Source: Elephas maximus indicus (taxonomy: Eukaryota; Chordata; Mammalia; Proboscidea; Elephantidae). Taken from it: a stretch of 64,000 nt of DNA. Location: assembly GCF_024166365.1 (NCBI RefSeq), contig NC_064819.1, positions 114,062,293 to 114,126,292 of the forward strand. Direction: 5' to 3'. The notes below the pieces were generated by a model. That model was not told the origin of the DNA. It did not search any database and saw only the letters and a list, made by a program, of their open reading frames with translations. Shown here in pieces: positions 45,428-57,278 of the stretch (position 1 is the first letter of the stretch; each line of letters starts with the position of its first letter). Both the position numbers and the translations under genes were made by a program.

Positions 45428-47692
45428 AAAGGGAAGAAGCCCTGGATAAGTAAAGCACTATTGAAGAAGAACAAAGTAGGAGGACTCGCACTACCTGACT
45501 TCAGAACCTACTATACAGCTATACTAGTCAAAACAGCCTGGTGCTGGTACAATGACAGATACGCTGACCAGTGGAATAGAGTTGAGAACTCAGGTGTAAA
45601 TCCATGCACCTAGGGTCAACTGATCTTGGACAAGGGCCCAAAGTCCATCAAAGGACAGTGTTTTTAACACATGGTGCTGGCAAAACGGAATGTCCATCTG
45701 CAAAAATATGAAACAGGACCCATACCTCACACTGTATACAAAAATTAATTTCAAAGCCAATCAAAGACCTAAATATAAAGCCAAAAACTATAAAGATCAT
45801 AGAAGAAAAAATAGGATCAACACCAGAGGCCCTAATACATGCCGTTAACAGGATACAAACCATAACTAACAACATGCAAACTCCAGAAGATAATCTAGAT
45901 AACTGGAATCTTCTACATATTAAACACTTATACTCGTCAAAAGACTTCACATAAAAGAGTAAAAAGAGAACCTACAGACTTGGAAAAAAAAAATTGGCTA
46001 TCACAAATCTAACAAAGGCCTAATCTTAAAATCTACAGGAAAATCCAACACACCTACAACAAAAAGACAAATAATCCAATTAAAAAATGGGTAAAGGAAA
46101 TGAATGGACACTTCACCAAAGAAGACATTCAGGTGGCTAACAGACACATGAGGAAATGCTCGAGATAACTAGCCATTACAGAAATGTAAATCAAAACCAC
46201 AATGAGACACCATCTCACGGGGACGTTACTGGCATGAATCAATCAAAAAAAAAAAAAAAAAGAAAATTACAAATGTTGGAGAGGCTAAGGTGAGATTGGA
46301 ACTCTTATACACTGCTGGTAGGAATGCAAAATGATACAAACATTTTGAAAAATGACATAGCACTTCCTTAGAAAGCTAGGAATAAAAATATCATATGATC
46401 CAGCAATCCTACTCCTAGGAATATATCCTAGAGAAATAAGAGTCATCACATGAATAGACATATGCACACCCATGTTTATTGCAGCCTTGTTTACAATAGC
46501 AAAAAGATGGAAACAACCTAGATGCCTATCAACAGATGAATGGATAAACAAACTATGGTACATATACACAATGGAGTACTACACAACGATAAAGAACAAT
46601 GATGAATCTGTGAAGCATCTCACAACATGGATGAATCTGGAGGGCATAATGCTGAGTGAAATAAGTCATTCACAAAATGACAAGTATTGTATGAGACCAC
46701 TACTATAAAAATTCATGAAAAGGTTTACACACAAAAAGAAACAATCTTTGATGGTTACGAAAGAGGGGAGGGGTGGGGATTGAAAAACACTAAATAGACA
46801 ATAGATAAGTGGTAACTTTTGTGAGGGGTAAGACAGTACACAATACTGGGCAAGTCAGCACAACCTGTACAAGGCAAGTTCATGGTAGCTCCACAGATAC
46901 ATCCAAATTCCCTGAGGAACTGAATTGCTGGGCCGAGGCTTGTGGGGACCATCGACTTGAGGAACACCTAGCTCAACTGGCATAACATAGTTTATAAAGA
47001 AAATGTTTTACATTGTACTTTGGTGAGTAGCCTCTGGGGTCTTAAAAGCCTGCGAGTGGTCACCTAAGGTACTCCACTGGCCTCACGCCTTCTGGAGCAA
47101 GAAAGAATGAAGAAAACTAAAATTACAAAGAAAAGATTAGTCCAAAGGACAAATGGACCACAACTATGATGTCCTCCACCAGATTGAGTCCAGCACAACT
47201 TGATGGTGCCTGGCTACCACCACTGACTGCTCTGACAGGGATCACAGTAGAGGGTCTCAGACAGAGCTGGAGAAAAATGTAGAACAAAATTCTAACTCAC
47301 AAAAAAGACCAGACTTACTAGTCTGACAGAGACTGGAGAAACCCTGAGTGTATGACCTCCGAACCCTCTTAGCTCAGTAATGAAGTCACTCCTGAGGTTC
47401 ATGCTTCATCTAAAGATTAGATAGGCTTATAAAACAAAACAAAACTAAAGGGGCACACAAGCCCAGGGGCAAGGACTAGAAGGCAGGAGGAGACAGGAAA
47501 GCTGGTAATAAGGAACCCAAGGTCGAGAAGGGAGAGTGTTGACATGTTGTGGGTCTGTTAACCAATGTCATAAAACAATATGTGTATAAAACAATATGTG
47601 TATAAAACAATATGTGTACTAACTGTTTAATGACAAGCTAGTTTGTTCTGTAAACCCTCATTTAAACTAAAAGAAAAATTTTTTTAAAAAAG
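45428..47692 (+). mobile_element. L1 LINE, 5'-truncated, nested in MITE
   Basis: ORF2 3' part ('GCACTATTGAAGAAGAACAA', 'TACTCCTAGGAATATATCCT') and a long 3'UTR ('GTACTCCACTGGCCTCACGC', 'AGCTAGTTTGTTCTGTAAAC'). Flanks ATACTGATAATAATGG and ATACTGATAATAAATGG (about 16 bp, one indel) define the insertion. A close L1 relative is at 58640-60275. Frames are broken. Confidence 0.93.
47571..47622 (+). repeat. 16-bp tandem repeat, about three copies
   Basis: AAAACAATATGTGTAT is repeated three times in the L1 3'UTR. The related L1 at 60.2 kb has only one copy. Confidence 0.92.
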
Positions 47693-47812
47693 ATACTGAT
47701 AATAAATGGCAATAATAATGAAAACTGCAAAAAAAAAAAATTTGAGTCGAGTCAGAACAAACTTACGACAGTTGTTGAAAGGAACCCTGTTATAAGTCAG
47801 GCGCTGCCTGTA

Positions 47813-49079
47813 CTCAGTAACTAAGTGAGTAATCAAAAGAGATTTTTCTCATATCTTGGGAGATGAAATCATCTGATATATGGGTAACCATTACCCTCAT
47901 GGAAAAGGAATCAAAATCTCAAAAGCTCTGTCATCACTCAACCAAAGAAGTTAAGCAATAAGAACCATTGATTCTTCAAATAAGTCAATTCTCTTTAAAT
48001 AACGTCAAAGGTATTTTGAAATTCTCTGCTTGACAATGAAAACTGAGAAACCCTAGTCCCATATTCAGGAGCAATCTTTGTTAACTAGAAGAGATAAAAA
48101 ATATATATATCCCAGTTATTCTTTTATTGCTAACATTTTCAATAATTTAACCTTGTCATTTCTTACTGGTCTTAGAAAATTAATATCTGCATCTGGATCT
48201 GGAATCAATATCTCACTTCACCAGTAAAACTCTCGCTCCCTCCCTCCATTCCTCCTTCCCTTCACACAGTGGTAGAAGACAGAGATTTTTCAAATGGATT
48301 TTTAAAAATCCTGTTAAATTGTAAACAAACAGAAAGGTTGAAAGAAAAAGATGGAAAAGAATATTTCATTTAATGTTAACCATCACCACCAACAACAAAA
48401 TATCCTGAGATAATATATAATGGCATCCCGTCAGCACACATGACTGGTCCTGGGAGCTCTGGAGGACTGATGGTGTCAACCACTCAGCACACCGCTGACC
48501 CACCCACAGTGCACCAGGCAGCACATTAGCTGAAAAGCTTTGGTGTACTTAACCTGTTGGAGGTCACCTAAAAGCCATAACTGGGAAAAGAATAGCATGG
48601 AATTTATGTGCTATCAGTGACAGATTTTAACATCATTAAAAAAAAAAATTCAAAATATTTCATAGGACCTTAGAGCTGGAAAATTCTTGCAAATAATCTA
48701 TTCTAATCTTGTCATTTTACAGAAAGAAACCCAAACCCTATGCCTAATTCAGGTTATTCTCCCTTCTATTGTTGCTGGAAAATAAAAGGTATGATGCAGA
48801 AAATGAATCAAAAGTCAGCCACATCCTTTTGCTATTATACTCAAACTGAAAGAGGAATATGTAGGACTAAAGGTGAATCTTTCTAAAATGAAGGCAAAAA
48901 AAAAAAAAAAAAAAAACTCTATTTACAGGAGGCCAACTCTTTTAGCAAGATTACTCAGGAAGATAGGAGAAGGGAAGGGGCATGCCTCACTACCCCTAGG
49001 AATAATCTCTGATTATCCCTACGAAAGGGCAGGTAAGGAAAGAAACTAATAAATTTCTTTTCCAAGTTAATGGTATTTA
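47813..49079. other. Non-coding DNA with an old repeat trace
   Basis: A block at 48,660-48,740 ('CCTTAGAGCTGGAAAATTCT', 'CATTTTACAGAAAGAAACCC') resembles an ancient mammalian SINE-like repeat. A poly(A) run lies at about 48,897-48,916. No gene. Confidence 0.4.
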
Positions 49080-50102
49080 CAGGTAGTCTCTGATTTACAA
49101 CGGGGTTCCATTCCGACAGCTCCACCGTAAGTCAGTTCTGACATAAGTTGAATACCTCATTTTTTTTTAAGTTTTCATTATTATTGACTTCTAGTATCAG
49201 TATCTTTATAAATCTAATCTTTGTCCTTGGAGGTTGGGAACATTACATATAAACTTACAAATACATATTTTAATTCACACATACATATGCACATTAAAAA
49301 AATACACCAAATCATAAAAATTTACTCTGGCATCGAAGAAGGGTTGAACAACGTTGGCATTCTGTCAGTAGTGGTAATAATTCCACTTATGGAAGGTTCT
49401 GAATCATGCGGATTATCCCCAGGAATAGGGATGGATTTCTAGTCAGAAAATTAGTTATCTGTATGGACCTTTTCTTTTCTTGTTTTCTTCATATTTTTTT
49501 GCAGTAAAATCTCAGTGCTTCCTGAATCCATCTATCAGCATTTCCTTTGATGTTTTCAAGCAACTAAAACCGCTGATTTCATTTAGAAAAAAACTTCAGC
49601 TAGTCCTTTCACTGTAAAATTTTTTGACAACTTCTCTCCTTCCTTTTCCTCTTTATTTCTTTCTTCTTCAAAATTCAGTAAGTTCTGGTTGTCAGTTCCC
49701 CTCCATTGTGATCTACGAGCTGTTCCACATAGGTAGTATCAACTTCTGAATTCCTTGTTCTTGCCATATGGACGATTTTTTCCATCTACAATTTCTTCCA
49801 TCATATTATCCTGGTCAAATGCTTGGAGCATGGTCATATACCAGCAATTTTTTTCCACAACTGCATACATTTTCCCATAAGTTTCTTCCAGAAAAATACA
49901 ATGTTACATATACACTGAAGAATATTATAATTCTTCCAGAAATCATGTAATGTTACCATACCTCCACCTGCTGCAGCTATTGCATGAGCAAATGTAGTCT
50001 GCAGGTAGTATTCCTTGAAGGTGGTGACTGCACATTGATCCACAGGCCGATTCATAGCTGTTGTATTGAGAGGTAGATACACCACTTTCACATCTTGATT
50101 TA

Positions 50103-50865
50103 GATCATCTCTGTGAGGTCACTCCCCCATGTGTCTGTCAGTTTGTCGTGCTGTGGGAGCTTACCTGTTGCTGTGATGCTGGAAGCTATGCCACAGGTAT
50201 TCAGCTACCAGCAGGGTCACCCATGGAGGACAGGTTTCAGCTGAGCTTCCAGACTAAGACAGACTAGGAAGAAGGACCCGGCAGTCTGGAATGACATCAA
50301 GGACATCACACATGAAGAAAGCAAGAGGTCATTGAAAAGACAGTAAAGAAAGAAAAGATCAAGATGGATGTCGAACATCAAGCACCTAAAGCAAAAGGGA
50401 GAATTGATGAAGTAAAAGAACTGAGCAGAAGACAAAGTAACATATTATAATGACATGTGCAAAGAGCTGGAAATGGAAAACCAAAAGGGAAGAACACACT
50501 CAGTGTTCCTCAATCTGAAAGAACTGAAGAAAAAATTCAAGCCTCAAGTTGCAATAGTGAAAGATTCTATGGGGAAAATATTAAACGATGCAGGAAGCAT
50601 CAAAAGAAAATGGAAGGAATACACAGAGTCATTATACCAAAAAGAATTAGTCGATGTTCCACCATTTCAAGAGGTGACATATGATCAGGAACCGATGGTA
50701 CTGAAGGAAGTTCAAGCTGCTCTGAAGGCACTGGCGAAAATCAGGGCTCCGGGAATTGATGGAATATCAATTGAGATGTTTCAACAGGACTGGGCAGTGT
50801 TTCGTTCTGTTGTGCATAGGGTCGGTATGAGTCGGAACCGACTCGATGGTACCTAACAACAAGAA
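50103..50865 (+). mobile_element. Internally deleted RTE LINE (5' and 3' ends kept)
   Basis: Starts with the 5' end region 'GTGTCTGTCAGTTTGTCGTG' and skips the endonuclease part, with a junction near 50,286. It then keeps codons of the pre-RT region (50455-50784, KPKGK...GIDGISIEMFQQ). At about 50,787 it jumps from FQQ straight to the 3' end 'GACTGGGCAGTGTTTCGTTC', dropping the whole RT. GATTTA at 50097-50102 and 50922-50927 is a likely 6-bp target duplication for the whole insertion. The 133-codon frame 50455-50856 spans the deletion junction. Confidence 0.85.
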
Positions 50866-50921
50866 CAATGTGAGGTCACTATGAGTTGAATCAACTCGAG
50901 GGACATGAGTTTGGTTTTTTT
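50866..50921 (+). mobile_element. AfroSINE-like 3' tail fused to the RTE
   Basis: 'CACTATGAGTTGAATCAACT' then 'CGAGGGACATGAGTTTGGTT' is the SINE 3' tail and follows directly on the RTE tail, inside the same target duplication. Confidence 0.7.
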
Positions 50922-52349
50922 GATTTATGTAAGGAGGATTTCCTGGGGCCTTATCAATTAGCAACAGAATCTTGAAAGGAATGCTCTTTTCAAGGCAGTA
51001 GGTGCATACTTCTGAGATGACACAATTTAACAACCAGTCTTGAAATAACACATTGAGCATTTGTGCCTTGGAGTTAGTCCTATAGTAGGCCAGCAGCTTA
51101 TTGTCGTCAATGTTTTTGAATGCTCAGGGGGTTTCAGAACGGTAAACCAGAAAAGGTTTTAATTTAAATCCAGCAGCATTTTCTTCAAGCAGCGACATGA
51201 CTATTTTTAAATGCCTTGAAACCAGTCATCAACTTGGCCTCTCTGTGCATGTAGGTCTGTTCTCGCATCCTGTTCCAAAACAAGCCTGTTTTGTCTACAT
51301 TGAAAATCTACTCTGGTAGATAGTCTTCATCATGTATTTTCTTGCCCACCTTGTCATTGAATTTTTTGGCAGTTTCAGCATTAGCATGTCCTGCTTCTCC
51401 AGTTATAAATGCACCTTATATAAGCCAAATCTGTGTTTGAAGCCATGAAATCAGCCCTTGATGGCATTGAAGTACTTGGGGTAGTCTTATCCTTGCTGTT
51501 CCTTCAGGTTTCCAAAAAGATTACGTACTTTCATTTGAATCATCAGTAAACTCGTAAGAATCCTCTTCTGGGTTTGATCTTCTATCCAAACATCAACGGC
51601 TTCTCCATCTCATGGATTGTCCCTTGCCTTTTCTTTGTTAAAATTGTTGATTTTATGTCAATCACTCCCTTAACTGCCTCCAAAATCCTATTCTTATCCT
51701 AATGATTGTCAAAACTGTCGCATGAGACAGTCCTTCCCCAAGTGCTATTTCTCAGACTTTCTTTCCATTACCAAAGGCCTTAATGATCTTCATTTTTATA
51801 TCCATGTCTAGAGCCTTCCTCGCCTTCTTTTTTGGATTAGAACTTTCAGTGCCATGATTTCTCTTGCTATGAGCAGTACAGGTGTTACAGTTTGAGAAAC
51901 TTGAACAATTCAGCTTCAAATAAACAACTGATGCTTCTTATGGTACAAAACACCAAATAAGATCATGCGGGGTAGAGGCTTGGTCTACAGTGGAGTTGGC
52001 ATCAGTGTCATAACAACTGCTGGGCGCGTGCACAGATCAGTTATTGTATGTCCTTAGAGTTTTTTGGTAGAGTTGAACATAGGCCAACTTTCTATCCATT
52101 GTGACTCTAGACACCGACACAAACTTCATTTCAGGCCGGGCCATAGCCTTCTATACAGCATTGTTTTGAACAGTAAATCATAAAATTGAACATCTGTGAA
52201 TGAACATCTGAGAATGGTAACATCAGAAAATTATGTGCTGCAACGTTGTATGTAGTACATATTACCAACAATGAGATGTACAAAAAATGGACTGTTGTAA
52301 GTGTGGCTCTTCGTAACTTGAATATGTCAGAAGTCAGAGACTACCTGTA

Positions 52350-54411
52350 CCAAGAAATAATATACATACTGGTGTCATCCTAGGTGCAATCTATATAATA
52401 ACTAGTGAGGTAAGTATTGTCATCAGCATTGTTGAGATTAGGGAACTGAGGTTAAGCTAGATACGCTAATTGTCCATTTATTTAGCCATTTGTACATGAG
52501 CTAGCTAATATGTTCTAAAGATGTAATTCAAACACAGAGTTCTCTGACTTCGAAGCTCGTGCTGACTCTCCAACTATACTTCTATCCAGCTCTGCTTACT
52601 TTATGTTATTACCTGGGGTTGACCTTGATTCCAATTGTGATAGAATACTTGTGAGTCTACAATGCATGCTCTCAAAGGTAAATCTGGACAGTCTTCATTT
52701 TGTGAGATGTAGAAGAGTTCTCATTTAGAAGGTATTTAGGAAATATAATTGTATCAAACAGTGGATTTCAGGAAACAGTTTATTCAAATGTAGTAACTGA
52801 CTTTTAACAAAGGTTTGAAAGGGATTAAGAAAAAAAAATTTAAAGGGATAAAGAAGCACTCATGAGCTAGTAAGGGAGGGAGTTATTACCACCATGCCTG
52901 AAGTAGTTAGATGAAGAAGGCCTTACCCAAACCCAAGAGGAAGACAAAGAAACTAGAGAGAGAGCTTAAGAGTCACCTAACAAGAGGCCTGTCTTTTGAT
53001 AAAAGAATATAACCACCACCGATCTGTGTTCTAGCAGGGAAGGAACTGGAAGAATCAATAACTTACTCTTCTATCCTCTGATCTTCTGCCAGTGCTACTC
53101 AGTGGCTGAACGCAACAGGAAGTCATAAGGCAAAGGGGCACATTGATGCAGTCCATATTTGACAACTTGTCACAAAACCAGATAGAATAGGGTGAAAATA
53201 TGATCTGGAGAGACCAGTGGAGAATTTCCAACACAGTCACCGTTCTTCTTAACTCTTTACAGCTATAGCAATTTTTAATGTTTATGAACTCATAGCCTCA
53301 AGGAGATTCGATTTGACCTGGTAAACATTAGAAGCAGCCAGAAAGAATTTCAACTGAAATTAGTAATTAGACCAGTTTTACTTCATCAGGCTCAGAGCAA
53401 TGAGATCTATCACTGCTTACTATGCTAATTGGGTATGGAGAGGACTGAGGGAGACGTTTTTTCAGGCCAGTAAAACATATCTGTAGAAAGAAGGTTTTTT
53501 TTTTTTTTTAATAAGTTGTAATTTTAGAATGCAATTTAAATTTATAAATTCACTTAACTCGTAAGGCAAACATTATTACTTAATTTGCTTAATGAAATAT
53601 CTGCAAAATAGAAAAGCTTATTATTTAAACCTTACTTTTTTCCCTGAGGAAGAAGACCAAAAGCTAGTAGAGATATGGGAAAAGGATGAAATTCCAGTAC
53701 ATTGGAAGACTAAACATGTCTTTTCCTAAGATGTTAGAACAAATATATAGTATGCACAGAAATAGAGGGAAATCGCACCTTTTTTCAAATGTTTTATATT
53801 CTATTATCCTGACCCTGACTATGTCTTTGCCTCCAATATTATGATGCAACAGCTATTCCCTTCAGAGTGAATTTATTTTTCCATCTCAGTCCTTAATAAG
53901 GAAGTTCATATCTGAGGGTAGAATCAAGATATAATTAAAGAGAGAAACAAACAGAAAGCAGAAATTAGGTCCAAGAACTTCACATTCTTATTCCTTTAAA
54001 ATTTGTATTTAATAGTTCTCATGCCAAATTGCATTGTATTTGACCATCCCAGTGGTTTTACAAATTTGAATCTAAATGCCCTTAGATGTACTATGCATTC
54101 TTCAATTTGTCACAGCCCAAATGTTATGATTATTATATGGTATACCAGTTAAGGCATATCAGTACCTGGTAAGTGTGGACACTTGACTCTCTGAGGGCAG
54201 AATACCCTGCTTATTCACACTTGCTCCCACTTGGAACCCACCAGTTCCTACAAGATAACTTGAATACTAGAGGGTGAACACCCAGAGGATACTGTTGTTT
54301 CAACATTAGTCTGAGTGTCCCTATGTTTTGATTTATGCTGCTGCTTTGGATTTACATTAGGTCCATTTGAGGTACTATTATTTTCCGTTTTTTAAATATT
54401 TTATACAAAAT
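52350..54411. other. Non-coding DNA with a MIR relic
   Basis: An antisense MIR-like stretch lies at 52,400-52,570 ('TTAGGGAACTGAGGTTAAGC', 'TGTAATTCAAACACAGAGTT'). A poly(T) run is near 53,497. No gene. Confidence 0.45.
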
Positions 54412-54768
54412 ATTAGAATATTGAATATACCACAGACTGCCAAAAGAATGAACAAATTTGTCTTGGAAGAAGTACAGCTAGAATGCCCCTGAAAAGCAAG
54501 GATGGTGAAACTACGTCTCACATACTCTGGATGCATTATCAGGAGGGACCAGTTCCTGGAGAAGGATATCATGCTTGGTAAAGAAGAGGGTCAGCAAAAA
54601 AGAGAAAGACCCTCAATGAGATGGATTGACACAGTAGCTGCAACAATGGGCACAAGCATAAAACAATTGTGAGAATGGCGCAGGACCGGGCAGTATTTCA
54701 TTCTCTTGTACATAGAGTTGCTATGAGTGGGAACTGAATGGCCGACACCTAACAAAAACAACAACATA
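54412..54768 (+). mobile_element. RTE LINE, short 3' fragment
   Basis: 357 bp from 'GAATATTGAATATACCACAG' through 'GGACCAGTTCCTGGAGAAGG' to 'CACCTAACAAAAACAACAAC'. Only the C-terminal codons and 3' tail are present, a heavily 5'-truncated insertion. Confidence 0.9.
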
Positions 54769-56787
54769 GGAAAAATTATTACCTAATAGTGATATTTTCT
54801 TGGCACAAGATTGAATGTTGATGATAATACCTGACGGTTAAGAATTTCTTTGTTTTACAAATACCTTCACACTCAACTTTTTTCCTCAGCTTTCAAATCT
54901 GATTTGAGATTGGTAGTTTGATTAAATACAATAGTAATTTACAGAAAGAATATCTATTCTAAGGATTTTTTAAGTATTTTGTAAGTGTTCATGGTACTAG
55001 AAACCTAAAAATCCTAATCTTTGGCTTTTAGGCTCTGAAAGAGAAGATAGGCACATATCAAATAACGAGAGGATGGCACATGACCCTAGGTGCAAAACTA
55101 ATATAGTTAAGAAATGATATGAGTGATGCTGATATTAGATTGCATTGGTCAGTAGGAACGAGTTTGGTTTTCATTCTCGGAGCGCATTACTGGAGGAAAC
55201 GTGATGGAAGAAGTGGAAACACACGTATGCTGATTCTGATAGTAAAAGTACTTTCTTTACATTTCATACAAATTTCCAGTTTTTAACTATACCTTTAGAC
55301 TGGGCTATGATATCCATTTCTAATTCTCACACCTGGTTTCCTGACTGCCTCTTTATGCTCTAATACTCTTGAAGGTATTTCAAAACATTTCAAAGGACGA
55401 TAGATTTAACATGCAGCCATTCATTGAGCCCTTCAAGCAGCACACATTTATTGAGCATTTATTATTAGCAGATGAGCACCTTAACCACTGCACCACCAGG
55501 GGAAATGACCCTGAATTCAGCCACCATGAATTTCCAGTCTGTTAAGTTGCTCTAAAGAAAACGCTTCTGAGTTGATTAATGGAAATTTTTATTTCAAGAA
55601 TTTGGAACAGATGGTCATGCTGTCAAAGTGCCTACATTCAGCCCCACAGACACAGGTCAGACTTGCTGAAACAACCAGACTTGTGAAGGAGTGAGGAAAA
55701 GTTATATAATTCAACTCAAAGATCTCCAGCCCCTAGGCAAAGTGGTCATTTCCCAACTATTTATATGTATTACATAAAATGGGTTATGTTATATAACATG
55801 TCGTGTAGCAGAATATGTGTTATGATATATGAAATACAGTCATAAGAACAAATACATTTGGAAAATACCTTTTTCCAAACAAAGTTAAACAGGCTGTTTA
55901 ACTGTAGGCGTTTTCGGAACATTTGCTATCATAATTGACTGTGTGCCTCCGCTATTAAAGGAAGCTGTATTACTCCTCTTTCTCAGTAATTAGTAAGCCC
56001 AGAACCCTTTTGTTTCTTCCACAAATAATCATTTGGAAAACACTAATTCAGATGAATAATGACAACAAGTTTTTTTTTTTTTTTTCCCCATATCAGATCA
56101 GTCCTAAATGGAGGGAAGGAAAGGTGAGTTAATTTAACAAATATCATTATTGACATGGTTTGTATATATGCCTTCACGGAAGTGGGTATTAGCACACAGA
56201 AACTTGAAAAATGTTGCAACACTGCTCATATGAAAAATATCAGTCCATAAAGACTAAGGAAAAGAATCCATATATATATATGGTATATTTATATATGGTA
56301 TTAAACAGTAAATTTGAAAAACCTTTAAAAATATTAAGTTGTAATTTAATAATTTTGAATATATTACACCTTAATTCTACCATGATCTCATCAATAGAAC
56401 TTGATAATCCTCCCTTTTATTGCATCCTAAATATTAATTAAAATTCAAATTTCTTTCAGAGTAAAGAGGGCATTTTAGGACTTTGTACCAATTTTTCTTC
56501 AAGAGGTTCTTTCTATCTTTTTGCTTTCAGCCTCTAGTTTATTTTATGAGATTTTTAAAGGACCTTTGTCAGTCCTTATTCTAGATCATTTCTTAGCAGC
56601 AAGATATGCAATTAACCATTTTTTTAAATGATTCTTTTCCTTACCCTTTATGGACTGATATTTTTATGATTTTCATTTTACTTCTCTGTGTCTTCCTTTA
56701 TTTTTGCAAGTTCATCTTCTTCTTTCAGCTGGTAACTACAGAGTTGCTCAAGGTTGCCTTCTAGGTGCTCTTACCTTCCCTGAGTAC
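54769..56787. other. AT-rich non-coding DNA with small repeat scraps
   Basis: 'CACATTTATTGAGCATTTAT' at 55,443 is L2-like. 'GAGCACCTTAACCACTGCAC' at 55,474-55,503 is a minus AfroSINE head fragment. A poly(T) run is at about 56,071. No gene. Confidence 0.5.
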
Positions 56788-56940
56788 TCTCTGGTGGTGA
56801 AGTAGTAAAACAGCTTGCCTGGTAACTGAAAGGTCGGCAGTTTGAATCTACCAGCCGCTTCTTGGAAACCCTAAGGGGCAGTTCTACTCTGTCCTCTAGG
56901 GTCACTATGAGTTGGAATCGACTCGACGGCAATGAGTTTG
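56788..56940 (+). mobile_element. AfroSINE
   Basis: 'CTCTGGTGGTGAAGTAGT' head, 'GGGGCAGTTCTACTCTGTCC' body and 'GGAATCGACTCGACGGCAAT' tail, followed by a TA-rich run. Confidence 0.93.
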
Positions 56941-57278
56941 TTATATATATATAGATATGTGTATTTTTTCTAATAAAAGCATTTCCACTTCTAATGACAT
57001 CAACCTTTAGAGTCAAGTTATTTTCTACCACATGTAGGCAGTATGTGCTAATTGCAGGTTCTGTTCTTGAAAGATAACTGTTGAATCACCAAACTTAAAA
57101 TACAAAGTAGAGGCTATTGTTGAAAACGAAAAAGGATTGGTAGTTGGAAAATATGGACTTGGTGATAGAAATGGCTCCACAGAATATTGTAAGACCAACA
57201 GTTTTTACACTGCAAATACCTTTTTCAACAACGTAAATGGGACTGTACATGTGGACCTCACCAGATGAAAAGCAGAAA

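Larger units (their letters stand above)
45231..47810. mobile_element. Tigger-like MITE split by an L1
   Basis: Left end CAGGTAGTCCCCTACTTATGA and right end, read in reverse, CAGGCAGCGCCTGACTTATAA match at most positions. TA flanks lie at 45229-45230 and 47811-47812. The MITE itself is only about 320 bp (45231-45427 plus 47693-47810); the rest is L1. Its ends are related to the transposon at 49.1-52.3 kb, a plausible source of transposase. Confidence 0.8.
49834..51950 (-). pseudogene. Tigger-type transposase pseudogene
   Basis: Read from right to left on the minus strand. A Psq/CENP-B-like helix-turn-helix start (KALDMDIKMKIIKAF, then GLSHATV) lies at about 51.84-51.69 kb. NVDKTGLFWNRMR near 51.28 kb holds the first catalytic aspartate region. 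FKILLLIDKAPGNP near 50.97 kb holds the second aspartate. After the RTE insertion, VVYLPLNTTAMNRPVDQCAV and TFAHAIAAA at 50.09-49.98 kb mark the end of the DDE domain. The enzyme of intact relatives cuts and pastes DNA at TA sites. Residues next to both aspartates look altered (E to K and N to K against the usual pattern), and frames are broken in several places. Confidence 0.87.
49080..52347 (-). mobile_element. Tigger/pogo-class DNA transposon, nearly complete
   Basis: Both ends are present: CAGGTAGTCTCTGA at 49080 and its reverse complement TCAGAGACTACCTG ending at 52347, flanked by TA (49078-49079 and 52348-52349). TA target choice and CAG ends are usual for the pogo branch of Tc1/mariner. 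The interior carries transposase remnants on the minus strand. An RTE-derived insertion of about 0.8 kb (50103-50921) splits the transposase; without it the element is about 2.45 kb, normal for Tigger. It is immobile. Confidence 0.9.

Noticed and set aside
47571..47622. CRISPR-like repeat
   Set aside because: Units are contiguous without spacers and lie in an L1 3'UTR of a mammalian genome.
50455..50856. 133-codon ORF as a new fusion protein
   Set aside because: It only spans the deletion junction of an RTE copy; its end is read from the LINE 3' tail.
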